The translations under genes were made by a program, and so were the position numbers. The notes beneath the pieces are model-generated. The model saw only the letters and a list, made by a program, of their open reading frames with translations, was not told the DNA's origin and did no database searches. From positions 124,001 through 188,000 of the forward strand of contig LNDP01000019.1 in assembly GCA_001464665.1 (NCBI GenBank): a DNA stretch of 64,000 nucleotides. Reading direction: 5' to 3'. This DNA comes from Acidobacteria bacterium Ga0074141 (GTDB taxonomy: Bacteria > Acidobacteriota > Blastocatellia > Pyrinomonadales > Pyrinomonadaceae). Each line of letters starts with the position of its first letter. The stretch's first letter is position 1. Shown in pieces: positions 46,246-55,622 of this stretch.

Positions 46246-48105
46246 ATGAAGCTCTTGCCTGCATTCGCCGTCGCTCTCGTGCTTTTTGTTGGCGGGTTCG
46301 CACAGCCCGCGTGGGAAGCGGGGCTCGATGGCCGAATGGCTTTCTATCAGATGACCGATTTCGGTATTGTACTCGCCGGAACGGAGCGAAGCCTTTACGC
46401 CATTGACGGCGAGACCGGCCAGCGGCTTTGGCGACGCGAGACCGGCCGGATAAGAGCGACCGCGATCACCCCAATTCCCGACACCGATGTTCTTCTTTTC
46501 ACACGCGACCTCGGAAGCCGATCGCGGCTCGCGGCTGTCGATCTGATCTCCGGCGGGCGGCTTTGGGAAAGCGAAAAGGTGCGGGGCGATGTCCTGCAGC
46601 TTGCCGCCGACCCGGAGCTTGATCTGCTCGCCATCGTCGTCGTCCGCGATACATCGGGCAGGCTCGGCAGCGAGATGAAACGCAAGCCCGTCATCCACAT
46701 GCTGCGGCTTTCGGACGGCGAACAGCTTTGGCGACGCGAGCTGGACAGCGATGTTGAGATGATGCCGGCGGCGTTTGGCGAAGAAGGCAGCGAGGTCGCG
46801 TATACACTCGACAACTACCGTCCGCCGCTTCTGCTCGATGGCCGCCTGCTTGTCTTCTATGAGGGCCTGACGAGCTACGACGCACGAACCGGAGGCGAGA
46901 AAGAGCGTGAACGATTTAAGGTGAATGAGGGCGGGCTTGCCCTTACCGAAGCCGACCCGATATTCAACGATTCGCACATCTTCGTCTCAGGCCGCGGACG
47001 CATTCGGGCTGTCGACCGCTCGACCGGCAAGGCTGATTGGACCGCAAGCGACATCGGCTCGGCGGCGGAAATGGCACTCCTCGGCGAGACGCTTTACGTG
47101 CGAACGGGCGGCCAGTTCACCCGCCTAAAGGACGGCGAGACCGAGGGAAAAGGGCCGTACGGAGTTTCGGCGATCGATACCCGGACGGGCAAGGTCATGT
47201 GGCGTTACAAGGGCGCAGATAAAGGCATCACCAATTTCACGTTCGCCGATGAGGACACAATAGTGGTCGCCGACCGCGACGATCTGATCTTCATCGATGC
47301 CCGGACAGGCAAGGCCTCGGCGAAGTTTGAGCACAAGGTTCGGAGTGCGCAATTCGTCTTGCTCAATGAGCGGCGTGAGGTCGTGGTCGGCGGCCGCGAC
47401 ACGCTTGCGGCATTCCGCGGCGAACGGGAGAGTTGGCGGGTCCGCCACAAGGCACCGGACCGCGGTGTGCTGCGGATCGTGACAGGCATCGCTCTACGTG
47501 CGGTCGCTCTTTATTTTCGCTACGGCGGCATTGCAACTTCCGGGATCAATCTCGTCCGCACCGGCGGAAATGTCGTCGGCATCGTCCGCTCGCTGCGATG
47601 GTCCGGGCTGCGGCAGAGATTCGGCTCGCTCGACCTGACGACCCTCGCGAGCAATTCGGCCCGCGACTATCTAACCCGCAGGATCTATACATACGGGTCG
47701 ATTGCTGAGTTTCCGCGGCTTGCCAATCGGATCGAGGGCCTTGCGGTCGTCCGCCCGTCGAGCCTCGTTCGCCGGGCCGCCGGACGAGCCTTGCCCTCCG
47801 GTAGCGACGTTCGCGAGAGCGTTCTGGAACGGCTCGACCCGGTTCGGCAAGCAGAGCGGCTCTCCGAGCACTTGCTCCGCCGAAAGCGTCTGGCCGAGCT
47901 TCGCGGCCGGCATATGTACTTCTTCACAGATCTGCCGCGACCCGCAGACCGCCGCGGCCTCATCGGCGTCAACATCCACACCGGCCGCGACGAACGCCGG
48001 ATCACGATCTCAGACCCCGATCCGCAGTTCGTCACCGACGAATCTCTCGGCCTGCTCTACTCCGCCGACGGCAACAAGCTCAAGGCATTCCCGATCGTGC
48101 AATAA
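46246..48105 (+). CDS. Secreted PQQ/WD-type beta-propeller protein
   Basis: Protein of 619 residues from ATG 46246, with signal peptide (LLPAFAVALVLFVGGFAQ). Repeats of the PQQ-enzyme propeller type occupy ~20-410: LYAIDGETGQRLWRRETGRI, LAAVDLISGGRLWESEKV, IRAVDRSTGKADWTASDIGS, VSAIDTRTGKVMWRYKG. The Arg-rich region ~420-560 is not propeller-like, and a last blade closes at the C-terminus. No catalytic residues of quinoprotein dehydrogenases are evident, so a scaffold role is more likely. TACAAT ends 6 nt before the ATG. Confidence 0.75.
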   Translation: MKLLPAFAVALVLFVGGFAQPAWEAGLDGRMAFYQMTDFGIVLAGTERSLYAIDGETGQRLWRRETGRIRATAITPIPDTDVLLFTRDLGSRSRLAAVDLISGGRLWESEKVRGDVLQLAADPELDLLAIVVVRDTSGRLGSEMKRKPVIHMLRLSDGEQLWRRELDSDVEMMPAAFGEEGSEVAYTLDNYRPPLLLDGRLLVFYEGLTSYDARTGGEKERERFKVNEGGLALTEADPIFNDSHIFVSGRGRIRAVDRSTGKADWTASDIGSAAEMALLGETLYVRTGGQFTRLKDGETEGKGPYGVSAIDTRTGKVMWRYKGADKGITNFTFADEDTIVVADRDDLIFIDARTGKASAKFEHKVRSAQFVLLNERREVVVGGRDTLAAFRGERESWRVRHKAPDRGVLRIVTGIALRAVALYFRYGGIATSGINLVRTGGNVVGIVRSLRWSGLRQRFGSLDLTTLASNSARDYLTRRIYTYGSIAEFPRLANRIEGLAVVRPSSLVRRAAGRALPSGSDVRESVLERLDPVRQAERLSEHLLRRKRLAELRGRHMYFFTDLPRPADRRGLIGVNIHTGRDERRITISDPDPQFVTDESLGLLYSADGNKLKAFPIVQ

Positions 48106-48236
48106 CCGGACCCGATGATAATTCGACTTGGATAACGTTCGCCGCCATGACAAGGTTAAGGGCGTTCTAGTTTTCAGTTTTAATGCTGCGGAGTAGAACG
48201 CGGTTTGCTTAAAATGGCGTGATTACCGCAGCCAGG

Positions 48237-48629
48237 TCAGATCACGCATTTGAGTCCGAGATGTTGTTCGAAGGGGAGAAAATCCCGGTCGTTGTGGAGC
48301 AGTTCGTAACCATCGGCTATGCAGCGAGTGGCGATCAAGGTATCGATGGTCTTTCGAATGGTGACGCCTTTGGCTCGCAGCGTGATGTAGTTTCTTGCGG
48401 CCTGAATGGCTACGTCGCGGCCGCCGACCACAACAAAATCGGCAAGCCCGAGCAGTTTTGCGACTTCCTTAAAGGTCTTTGGATCGCTGCAGCCTTGCAG
48501 GACTTCGGTTAGTACAAGGTCGCCGATGATGATCGGCTTGATGCCGAGAATTCTATCCAGTTCCTCTGCCTGCGGCGTGGGCGAGCCGTTGATGTAGTCG
48601 ATCCAGACGCTCGAATCAACGAAGATCAT
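48237..48629 (-). CDS. vapC: VapC-type PIN-domain toxin
   Basis: Ribonuclease of 130 residues. PIN acidic residues are present: Asp5 (IFVDSSVW), Glu in LTEVLQG, Asp in KTIDTLIATRCI and Asp in HNDRDFLPF. Its start overlaps the antitoxin stop (ATGA). VapC toxins cleave tRNA or rRNA and are held by VapB. Intact, so likely functional. Confidence 0.9.
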   Translation of the reverse strand: MIFVDSSVWIDYINGSPTPQAEELDRILGIKPIIIGDLVLTEVLQGCSDPKTFKEVAKLLGLADFVVVGGRDVAIQAARNYITLRAKGVTIRKTIDTLIATRCIADGYELLHNDRDFLPFEQHLGLKCVI

Positions 48630-48820
48630 TTGTCAAGCCTCATTTTTTCGAGATCGCCTTCCCAGCGGAATTTCCCGCGAAGCTTTCGCATCTCTGCCTG
48701 GCGAGAAACGCGCAGGAGTTCCCGCAAAGCATGATCGACCACCGCGCGTTTGGTCTTCAGCCCGGTCGCTTTGAGCGTCTCGCGGATGAGTTTTTCATCG
48801 ATCTCAATGTTCGTTCGCAT
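48626..48820 (-). CDS. vapB: VapB-type antitoxin (ribbon-helix-helix, DUF2191-like)
   Basis: Protein of 64 residues: RTNIEIDEKLIRETLKATGL followed by KTKRAVVDHALRELL is the DNA-binding part of the type II VapB antitoxins; the C-terminal half (KLRGKFRWEGDLEKMR) should wrap the toxin. Coupled to vapC by a 4 nt overlap. An inverted repeat covers its start codon. Confidence 0.9.
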   Translation of the reverse strand: MRTNIEIDEKLIRETLKATGLKTKRAVVDHALRELLRVSRQAEMRKLRGKFRWEGDLEKMRLDK

Positions 48821-48848
48821 GTGTATAAACCTGCCCCTTCATACACAT
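48819..48848. promoter_or_regulatory. Probable VapB operator
   Basis: Inverted repeat ATGTGTATAAA-(8 nt)-TTCATACACAT, 10 of 11 positions complementary, covering the start of vapB. It fits autorepression by a VapBC complex. Confidence 0.6.
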
Positions 48849-49019
48849 CGTAACTTCACGTAGTTTCCTAAGTCAAGAAAACGCTGCGTGAAAGGCAGAA
48901 ATGAACGTTCGGCAAACTCGGCAGAAAATTCAACGGACACTGCGTTGAGATCATTTAGACGCAGAGGACGCGGAGAGTTCCGCAGAGAAGTCGGCGGCCG
49001 TTTACTCTCATCCACTTAA

Positions 49020-49065
49020 ACGAAACGGCGAGCTCCGCTTCGATCGCAGAGCTCGCCGATTTGTT
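49020..49065 (-). terminator. Terminator after pnp
   Basis: Perfect 10 bp stem CGGCGAGCTC/GAGCTCGCCG with a 13 nt loop, followed on the minus strand by TTTCGTTTAAG; 18 nt after the pnp stop. It ends the long ribosomal/acc/pnp block. Confidence 0.85.
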
Positions 49066-49082
49066 TAGCGATTTGATGACGA

Positions 49083-51248
49083 CTAATCGTCGTCTTCGTC
49101 CGACTTGTTTTCGCGGCTTTCGCCGCCGCGGTCGGCTCCGGCTGCTTTGCCTTTTTCTTCCATCAGGATGGCCTTGCGGGAGAGCTTTACTTTATTGCCT
49201 TCCCGGCCGATGCATTTGACCATGATCTGCTGGCCTTCCTTGAGCTCGTCGCGGACGTCCTTGACGCGGCGGTCTGAGATCTCGGAGATATGCAGCAAGC
49301 CGTCGAGCCCCGGCAGGATCTCAACGAAAGCACCGAAATCGACGATGCGCGAGACGGTCCCGAGATAGGTCTCGCCGACCTCGGCATCTGCGGTAAGTGC
49401 CTTGATGCGGGCGATCGCGGCCTGTGCGGCCTCGCCATCGGCGGTCGCGATGAGGATAGTTCCGTCGTCGGAAACATCGATCTTCGCACCGGTCTCTTCG
49501 GTCAATGCACGGATGGTCGAACCGCCCTTGCCGATAACGTCGCGGATCTTCTCAGGATTGATCTTGAGCGTGATGATGCGCGGAGCGTATTGCGAAATGT
49601 CTTCGCGGGGAGCGTCGATCGCTTTCTGCATTACCTCGAGGATGTGCAGCCGGCCTTTGCGGGCCTGCTCAAGTGCTTCCTGAAGGATCATCGCATTGAT
49701 ACCGGCGACCTTGATGTCCATCTGCAGTGCCGTAATGCCTTCGCTGGTTCCCGTCACCTTGAAGTCCATGTCGCCGTAGTGATCTTCGGCACCGGCGATG
49801 TCAGAGAGGATCGCGTAGCGATTCCCTTCCATCACAAGTCCCATGGCCACGCCCGCGACCGATCGCTTGATCGGCACACCGGCGTCCATCAGGCTCAGGA
49901 TGCCGCCGCAGACCGAAGCCATTGACGACGAGCCGTTCGACTCTGTAATGTCCGAAACGATTCGGAGCGTGTAAGGAAATTCCTCTTCGCTCGGGAGCAC
50001 AGCCTCGATCGCCCGGCGGGCGAGGTTGCCGTGTCCCGTCTCGCGGCGTGAGGTTCCGCCAAAGCGGCCGGCCTCGCCGACCGAGTAGGGCGGGAAATTA
50101 TAGTGGAGCATGAAGCGGCGATCGATGGTTCCCTTTTCGAGGTCGTCCATGAATTGGCCGTCCATCTTTGTGCCGAGCGTTGTGGTAACGATCGCCTGCG
50201 TTTCGCCGCGGGTGAAGAGAGCCGAACCGTGTACACGCGGAAGCCAGCCGACCTCGCACGAGATCGGGCGGATCTCGCTGAACTTTCTCCCGTCTGGACG
50301 GCGGCGATTGCCGAGCATGTCCTCACGAAAGACCTTTTCCTTAAGCTGCGAGAATGCCTTGCCGGCCATCGTCCGCTTTGCGGCGTCGTCTTCGGGATAG
50401 CTCTCGACCACTTCTTTCTTGAGCGCATCGACCGCGGCATAGCTCGAAAGCTTGTCCTTGCCGGTGGTGTCGAGCGCCGAGCGGAGCCGGTCGCCGTAGT
50501 TCTTTTCGATCTCGGCAAGAATGGCCTCGTCAACGACCGCCGGAGCGAACTCACGCTTCGGAATCGCCAGAGCTTTGCCGAGTTCGATCTGCCAGAGACA
50601 GAGCCGCTTGATCTCCTTATGAGCAAGCATTAGAGCCTCGAGCATGATCTTCTCCGGGACCTCGTTGGCCTCGGCCTCGACCATCACGATCGCCTCTTCA
50701 GTTCCGGCGACGATGAGGTTCAGGTCAGATTCGCGACGCTCATCGTAGGTCGGGTTGATGACATACTTGCCGTCGATGAGGCCGATGCGGATACCCGCGA
50801 TCGGGGTCACGAACGGGATGTCAGACAAATAAAGAGCACACGATGCTCCCGTGATCGCTATAACATCCGGGTCATTCTCGCTATCAGCGGAGATGACCGT
50901 TCCGACGACCTGCGTCTCAAAGCGATATCCATCCGGGAAGAGCGGGCGGATCGGACGGTCGATCAAACGACAGGTCAGGATCTCTTTCTCGCCCGGGCGT
51001 CCTTCGCGGCGGAAATAGTTTCCGGGAATGCGGCCAGCCGAATAGCTCGACTCGCGGTATTCAATGGTCAGCGGAAAGAAGTCTAGTCCTTCTCTCGCCG
51101 TCTTCATGCTTACTGCCGTGACGAGCAGCATGGTGTCGCCGTAGCGGATAACGACCGATCCGTCGGCCTGCTTGGCGACCTTTCCGGTCTCGACGATCAG
51201 TTCCTCGCCGCCGACCTTGATCGATTCTTTCAAATATTTCTTCGTCAT
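49083..51248 (-). CDS. pnp: Polyribonucleotide nucleotidyltransferase (PNPase)
   Basis: Phosphorolytic 3'-5' exoribonuclease of 721 residues: two RNase PH domains (GDTMLLVTAVSMKTAREGLD; RPDGRKFSEIRPISCEVGWL with FMLHYNFPPYSVGEAGRFGG), helical linker, KH domain (KIRDVIGKGGSTIRALTEET) and S1 domain (GTVSRIVDFGAFVEILPGLD). The tail is acidic (ENKSDEDDD). Shine-Dalgarno GAGG, 11 nt. It follows rpsO, as in many bacteria, with a strong hairpin in the leader. Confidence 0.97.
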   Translation of the reverse strand: MTKKYLKESIKVGGEELIVETGKVAKQADGSVVIRYGDTMLLVTAVSMKTAREGLDFFPLTIEYRESSYSAGRIPGNYFRREGRPGEKEILTCRLIDRPIRPLFPDGYRFETQVVGTVISADSENDPDVIAITGASCALYLSDIPFVTPIAGIRIGLIDGKYVINPTYDERRESDLNLIVAGTEEAIVMVEAEANEVPEKIMLEALMLAHKEIKRLCLWQIELGKALAIPKREFAPAVVDEAILAEIEKNYGDRLRSALDTTGKDKLSSYAAVDALKKEVVESYPEDDAAKRTMAGKAFSQLKEKVFREDMLGNRRRPDGRKFSEIRPISCEVGWLPRVHGSALFTRGETQAIVTTTLGTKMDGQFMDDLEKGTIDRRFMLHYNFPPYSVGEAGRFGGTSRRETGHGNLARRAIEAVLPSEEEFPYTLRIVSDITESNGSSSMASVCGGILSLMDAGVPIKRSVAGVAMGLVMEGNRYAILSDIAGAEDHYGDMDFKVTGTSEGITALQMDIKVAGINAMILQEALEQARKGRLHILEVMQKAIDAPREDISQYAPRIITLKINPEKIRDVIGKGGSTIRALTEETGAKIDVSDDGTILIATADGEAAQAAIARIKALTADAEVGETYLGTVSRIVDFGAFVEILPGLDGLLHISEISDRRVKDVRDELKEGQQIMVKCIGREGNKVKLSRKAILMEEKGKAAGADRGGESRENKSDEDDD

Positions 51249-51261
51249 TTACTTTTTTTCC

Positions 51262-51310
51262 TCAAAAGACAAAGGCGGCCGGAGCCAAATCGTGAAGCTC
51301 CGCCGCCTTT
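51262..51310 (-). terminator. Hairpin/attenuator in the rpsO-pnp spacer
   Basis: AAAGGCGGC-GGAGC pairs with GCTCC-GGCCGCCTTT apart from one bulged base; on the minus strand TTTGTCTTTT follows. It lies ~23 nt before the pnp ATG, so it can act as terminator after rpsO or as the leader structure through which PNPase is autoregulated in other bacteria. Confidence 0.75.
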
Positions 51311-51494
51311 AGAGTTTGCTACGCAATGTAGATGTCTCGTTATGGTTTTGTACAAAGCTGTCACGTGCAGCTGCCGCCTTGAATGATTCTTTCACATGCC
51401 GCCGGGGCCGAGTTTCACGACCCGGGCGGGAAAATTTGTTGCAATGGCCGGCAACGGCCGGCCCCCAAAAAACATGGCTTTCGGACGCCGAGGC

Positions 51495-51764
51495 CTAACG
51501 CCTAAGCCCGAGCTTCTGGATGATCTGGTGATACTGTTCGATCTCTTTGCTCTTCAGATAATCAAGAAGTTTACGCCTACGAGAGACCATCTTGAGCAGG
51601 CCGCGACGCGAATGGTTGTCCTTCTTGTGCGTCCGGAAGTGCTCGGTAAGCTCATTGATACGCTGCGTCAAAAGTGCGATCTGCACCTGTGGCGAGCCCG
51701 TATCGCTCCCGTGTGTCTTGTAATCCTCTACGATCTGTTCTTTTACTTGCTTTGCTGTTGCCAT
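51495..51764 (-). CDS. rpsO: Small ribosomal subunit protein uS15
   Basis: Protein of 89 residues, the exact family length: [40 protein letters not shown] and [17 protein letters not shown]. It binds 16S rRNA in the platform. Located 246 bp before pnp. AGGAGAGG is 28 nt before the ATG, too far for a normal ribosome-binding site; it may serve only after folding of the leader. Confidence 0.97.
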   Translation of the reverse strand: MATAKQVKEQIVEDYKTHGSDTGSPQVQIALLTQRINELTEHFRTHKKDNHSRRGLLKMVSRRRKLLDYLKSKEIEQYHQIIQKLGLRR

Positions 51765-51881
51765 TTAATCTATCGGCTCAAAATAGCCTCTCCTTTAGTA
51801 CGCAGTAACTCCGTTCATCAAAAACGGTAACCACGAATATTATGAACTTTCGAGGGCCTGGAGCCCTTTTGAGAACAAACT

Positions 51882-51916
51882 GAATTATCCGCTATCCGTT
51901 AATAATAATCAACTTA
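51882..51916. repeat. Half heptad-word element at the accC stop codon
   Basis: Words AATTATC, CGCTATC, CGTTAAT and AATAATC follow each other from the accC stop. A complementary arm is not evident. Confidence 0.4.
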
Positions 51917-53257
51917 TGCGTCAAATTCTTCCATGAACTTGGTCGAGAACTTGCCCGAGCGAAAACGCTCGTCCGCCATTATCTTGCGGTGAAGCGGGAT
52001 GGTCGTTTTGATGCCTTCGACGACCATCATGTCGAGTGCCCGCTGCATACGGGCGATCGCGAGTTCGCGGGTCCGTGCATGGACGATGAGCTTAGCGATC
52101 ATTGAATCGTAATAGGGCGGTACGGTGTAGCCCGGATAGGCGGCCGTATCGACGCGGACGCCGGGGCCGCCCGGAATGTTGAACGCGGTGATCTTGCCGG
52201 GGCTCGGCGTAAATGTCACCGGGTCTTCGGCATTGATCCGGCACTCGATCGAGTGCCCGACGATCTGCACATCGTCCTGCGAATAGTAAAGCTCCTCGCC
52301 GGCCGCGATGCGGATCTGGTTGCGGACAATGTCGGCGAGCGTGACCATCTCGGTCACCGGGTGCTCAACCTGGATCCGCGTGTTCATCTCCATGAAATAG
52401 AAGCTGCCGTCCTCATCAAGCAGAAACTCGAAGGTTCCGGCGCTCGAATAACCGATCTCACGGCAGGCCTTTACGGCGACCTCGCCCATACGATTGCGTG
52501 TCTCGGGGTCAATGGCAGGCGATGGAGCCTCCTCGAGGAGCTTTTGGTGCCTCCGCTGGATCGAGCACTCGCGTTCGCCGAGGTGGATCACATTGCCGAA
52601 CTCATCGGCGAGCACCTGGATCTCAATATGCCGCGGCCGCTCGAGGTATCGCTCGATGTAAACCGCTCCGTTTTTGAAAGCAGCAAGTGCTTCGGACTGA
52701 GCCGTCTCAAGGCTGCCGTGAAGCTCGCTCTCCTGCCGGACGATACGCATTCCTCGGCCGCCGCCGCCGGCTGCTGCTTTAATGATAACGGGAAATCCGA
52801 TCTCGCGGGCAAGACGTGCTGCTTCTTCGGTCGATTCGATCGGTTCGGGGCTCCCGGGAAGTATCGGCACGCCCGCGGCCTGCATCGTCCGCCGGGCCTC
52901 GACCTTATCGCCCATCATGGCGATGACCTCTGCCCGCGGGCCGATGAACTTGATGTTGCAGTCTTCGCAGATGGTGGCGAAGGTGGCGGATTCGGCTAGA
53001 AAACCGTAGCCCGGATGGATCGCGTCAACGTTCGTGATCTCTGCAGCACTGATGATGGCAGGGATATTTAGGTAGCTCTCGGCCGAAGGGTTACCGCCGA
53101 CGCAGACCGCCTCATCGGCAAATTTTACGTGCAGGGCCTCGCGGTCCGCCACCGAATGGACGGCGACGGTCTTGATGCCCATCTCCTTGCAGGTCCAGAT
53201 GATCCGGCAGGCGATCTCGCCGCGATTAGCGATCAGAATTTTGCGAATTTCTCTCAT
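51914..53257 (-). CDS. accC: Biotin carboxylase subunit of acetyl-CoA carboxylase
   Basis: Protein of 447 residues from ATG 53257 ([18 protein letters not shown]); the longer in-frame start adds nine residues unknown in the family. ATP-grasp motifs: [41 protein letters not shown]. It carboxylates the biotin carried by AccB as first step of malonyl-CoA synthesis. Directly downstream of accB, from which it is separated by a heptad-word hairpin. Confidence 0.97.
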   Translation of the reverse strand: MREIRKILIANRGEIACRIIWTCKEMGIKTVAVHSVADREALHVKFADEAVCVGGNPSAESYLNIPAIISAAEITNVDAIHPGYGFLAESATFATICEDCNIKFIGPRAEVIAMMGDKVEARRTMQAAGVPILPGSPEPIESTEEAARLAREIGFPVIIKAAAGGGGRGMRIVRQESELHGSLETAQSEALAAFKNGAVYIERYLERPRHIEIQVLADEFGNVIHLGERECSIQRRHQKLLEEAPSPAIDPETRNRMGEVAVKACREIGYSSAGTFEFLLDEDGSFYFMEMNTRIQVEHPVTEMVTLADIVRNQIRIAAGEELYYSQDDVQIVGHSIECRINAEDPVTFTPSPGKITAFNIPGGPGVRVDTAAYPGYTVPPYYDSMIAKLIVHARTRELAIARMQRALDMMVVEGIKTTIPLHRKIMADERFRSGKFSTKFMEEFDA

Positions 53258-53263
53258 CGAAAA

Positions 53264-53336
53264 TAGTAAATCGTGAATCGTCAATCGTAATCAGAGGCAA
53301 AATCCTTCGATTTACGATTCACGATTCACGATTTAC
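53264..53336. repeat. Heptad-word inverted repeat, accB-accC spacer
   Basis: Words AATCGTG/AATCGTC (53264-53292) face their complements ACGATTC/ACGATTT (53307-53336) across a ~15 nt loop. The right arm ends 5 nt from the accB stop. The same word family recurs between rplF and rplR. Confidence 0.8.
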
Positions 53337-53341
53337 CCGTT

Positions 53342-53893
53342 TTATTTCCTTATACCAAAGAGCGGCTGGCCGAACTCGACCGGATCGCCGTTCTCTATAT
53401 AGACCTTGACGACCTCGCCTGAGGTTTCGGCCTGGATCTCATTCATCAGCTTCATCGCCTCGACGATGCAGACGACCGAATCCGGCGAGACCTTGCTTCC
53501 TTCGGAGACATACGGATCCTTGTCCGGGCCCGGTGCTCGATAGAACGTGCCGACGATCGGCGAAGTGATGATGTGCAGGCCCTCGTCCTCCGAGACGGCA
53601 GCGGATGCCTCGGTCTCAGCCGCCGGAGCGGCTTGCAGAACGGCTGGTGCGGCCGGCTGCGGAGCGGCAGCATAGACCGGAGCCGTCGCCTTGCTCAGGC
53701 GGACGCGGATGTTCTGGTTCTCGAACTCGAAATCGGTAAAGCCGTGCTCATTTACCAACTCGGCAAGCTCACGCAGCTCGCCCATGTTCAGCGAAGCCTC
53801 GTGGTTGTGGCGGCGCTGATGCTTGCGGCGGCGAGTACCTTCGTTTTTGGGCGTCTCGTCCGCTGCCTGTGCCGATGCAGTTTGTTCGCTCAT
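53342..53893 (-). CDS. accB: Biotin carboxyl carrier protein of acetyl-CoA carboxylase
   Basis: Protein of 183 residues. C-terminal biotinyl domain with the EAMKLMN motif (biotinylated Lys148), a thumb (VSPDSVVCIVE) and an Ala/Pro-rich linker at ~75-105. The N-terminus carries an unusual basic stretch (RRRKHQRRHNHE, 21-32) before the usual helix (LRELAELVNEHGFTDFEFEN). It lies 23 nt after rplQ, an unusual fusion of a fatty-acid operon to the ribosomal block. Confidence 0.95.
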   Translation of the reverse strand: MSEQTASAQAADETPKNEGTRRRKHQRRHNHEASLNMGELRELAELVNEHGFTDFEFENQNIRVRLSKATAPVYAAAPQPAAPAVLQAAPAAETEASAAVSEDEGLHIITSPIVGTFYRAPGPDKDPYVSEGSKVSPDSVVCIVEAMKLMNEIQAETSGEVVKVYIENGDPVEFGQPLFGIRK

Positions 53894-53916
53894 AGGTTTC
53901 GCTCCTTGTGGGCGCT

Positions 53917-54420
53917 TTAGCCTTTGGCGGCAAGTTCACGGGGGTTGTCAACCAACTCGACCACTGCAAGCTCGGCATTATCGCCGGAACGGCGGCCGAG
54001 GCGGATGAGGCGCGTATAGCCGCCATTGCGGTCTTTGTAACGAACTCCGAGCTCATCGAATAGCCGCTTGAGCGCCTTAACGCCGGCCGTACGCTCGATC
54101 GGGTCTTTCGCCTCGCCCTTCTTACCGCGGAATCGGCTCTGCTCTTCCTTGAACTGCGAGTTGCCGGCGTGGAAAAAGCGGGCGGCCTGCCTGCGCAGAT
54201 GCACCTCTTGAGCCGTTGAATCGGCGCCTTCAAGGTGATGTGCTTTGCGGGCGATGGTGATCGCTTTCTCGATGAAAGGTCGAAGCTCTTTCGCCTTCGG
54301 GACGGTGGTAATGATGTGTTCCTTGTCCGCATTGACGAGCGAGGTCGCCATATTGCGGAGCATCGACATGCGATGCTCGGTGGTTCGTCCCAATTTTCTG
54401 TGTGCCTTACGATGTCTCAT
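53917..54420 (-). CDS. rplQ: Large ribosomal subunit protein bL17
   Basis: Protein of 167 residues from ATG 54420 (MRHRKAHRKLGRTTEHRMSM), at the expected place after rpoA. The core is standard (LRNMATSLVNADKEHIITT, VPKAKELRPFIEKAIT); compared with the ~120-residue form it carries an inserted region (~95-125, FHAGNSQFKEEQSRFRGKKG). The final part (GYTRLIRLGRRSGDNAELAV) is typical. A hairpin ACCAGGAAG/CTTCCTGGT lies in the spacer to rpoA. Confidence 0.95.
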   Translation of the reverse strand: MRHRKAHRKLGRTTEHRMSMLRNMATSLVNADKEHIITTVPKAKELRPFIEKAITIARKAHHLEGADSTAQEVHLRRQAARFFHAGNSQFKEEQSRFRGKKGEAKDPIERTAGVKALKRLFDELGVRYKDRNGGYTRLIRLGRRSGDNAELAVVELVDNPRELAAKG

Positions 54421-54508
54421 ATCCAAAACCAGGAAGTCGTGTAAATTCTTTTCTATCGAATCGCCCCGGGCTTCCTGGTCTTCCGGGGTCTGATCGGCTT
54501 CGGCTCGT

Positions 54509-55528
54509 TTATTCGAGGTCGCGGCCGCCGGTACCCGGGATCGGATTTCCCTGTTCGTCAAAGTCCATTCCAAAATCGAGGCCCATTCCGTGGAGCAGGT
54601 CCTTGATCTCGTTGAGCGACTTTTTGCCAAAATTCTTTGTATGGAGCATATCACGCTCCGACCGCTTGATCAGGTCGCGGATCGAGCGGATGTCCGCATT
54701 CTTGAGGCAGTTGTAAGAGCGGACCGAAAGCTCGAGCTCATCGACCGGCTTATCGAGCAGGTCGTTCCGCATCAGGGGCGGCCGGGCGATGTCCTCGTAC
54801 TTATACTCTTCTTCCTCTTCCTCAAAATTGATGAAGATCGACATGTGGTCCTTGACGAGCTTTGCCGCAAGGCCGATCGAATCTTCAGGCTTGACCGAGC
54901 CATCGGTCCAGACCTCGATGATCAATTTGTCGAACTCGGTGTTCGAACCCTGGCGGGTCTTATCGACCGAATAATTGACCTTCTTGATCGGCGTATGGAC
55001 CGAATCGATCGGGATATAACCGACCGAGAGGTCATCGTCGTTATTGAACTCAGCCGAAACGTAGCCGCGGCCACGCTTGAGCCGCATCTCGATATTGACC
55101 GTGCCCGAGCCGCTGATGGTGGCAATGTGGACGTCGGTTTCGAGAACATCGACATCTCCATCGTGGTCGATGTCGGCGCTTGTAATATTTCCCGGGCCTT
55201 TTTTGCTGATGGTCAGGGTCTTCGGGCCGCCGCCGCCGTGGAGCTTGAACGGGACCTGCTTGAGGTTAAGGATAACGTCGGTCGCATCTTCGACGACGCC
55301 CTTGATCGAGGAAAATTCATGCTCGACACCGTCGATCTTTACCGCAGTGATAGCGGCGCCTTCGATCGAGGAAAGAAGTGCCCGCCGGATCGAATTTCCG
55401 ATCGTCGTACCGAAACCGCGTTCGAAAGGCTGCGCGTAGAACATGCCATATCGCTCGGTCAGGGTGTCGCTGTCGACATTGAGCCGGCTCGGCATTTGGA
55501 AATCTGTCCAATTATTGGTTTGTGTCAT
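54509..55528 (-). CDS. rpoA: RNA polymerase alpha subunit
   Basis: Protein of 339 residues. N-terminal dimerisation domain ([40 protein letters not shown]) and C-terminal domain ([35 protein letters not shown]) are complete. Follows rpsD and precedes rplQ, as in the alpha operon. Its leader contains a strong 14 bp hairpin. Confidence 0.98.
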   Translation of the reverse strand: MTQTNNWTDFQMPSRLNVDSDTLTERYGMFYAQPFERGFGTTIGNSIRRALLSSIEGAAITAVKIDGVEHEFSSIKGVVEDATDVILNLKQVPFKLHGGGGPKTLTISKKGPGNITSADIDHDGDVDVLETDVHIATISGSGTVNIEMRLKRGRGYVSAEFNNDDDLSVGYIPIDSVHTPIKKVNYSVDKTRQGSNTEFDKLIIEVWTDGSVKPEDSIGLAAKLVKDHMSIFINFEEEEEEYKYEDIARPPLMRNDLLDKPVDELELSVRSYNCLKNADIRSIRDLIKRSERDMLHTKNFGKKSLNEIKDLLHGMGLDFGMDFDEQGNPIPGTGGRDLE

Positions 55529-55564
55529 AGGTAGCCCTTTTTAAAATCAGCAACTTCGCCTCTC

Positions 55565-55602
55565 CGCGTCCCGTTTTGCCAAAGGGCCAAAACGGGCACG
55601 CG
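55565..55602 (-). promoter_or_regulatory. Hairpin in the rpsD-rpoA spacer
   Basis: CGCGT-CCCGTTTTG pairs with CAAAACGGG-(C)-ACGCG with one bulge and a 9 nt loop. No T run follows on the minus strand, so it is more likely a leader or processing structure than a terminator. Confidence 0.6.
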
Positions 55603-55622
55603 AAAAGAGCGAACAAATCGTC

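Noticed and set aside
46132-46977. 281-codon minus-strand frame
   Set aside because: Antisense to the signal peptide and first blades of the propeller protein; no ribosome-binding site.
51844-51880. Terminator GGGCCTGGAGCCCTTTT downstream of accC
   Set aside because: The T run is on the plus strand, where no gene ends; it has the wrong orientation for accC.
54590-55534. 314-codon plus-strand frame
   Set aside because: Exact antisense of rpoA.
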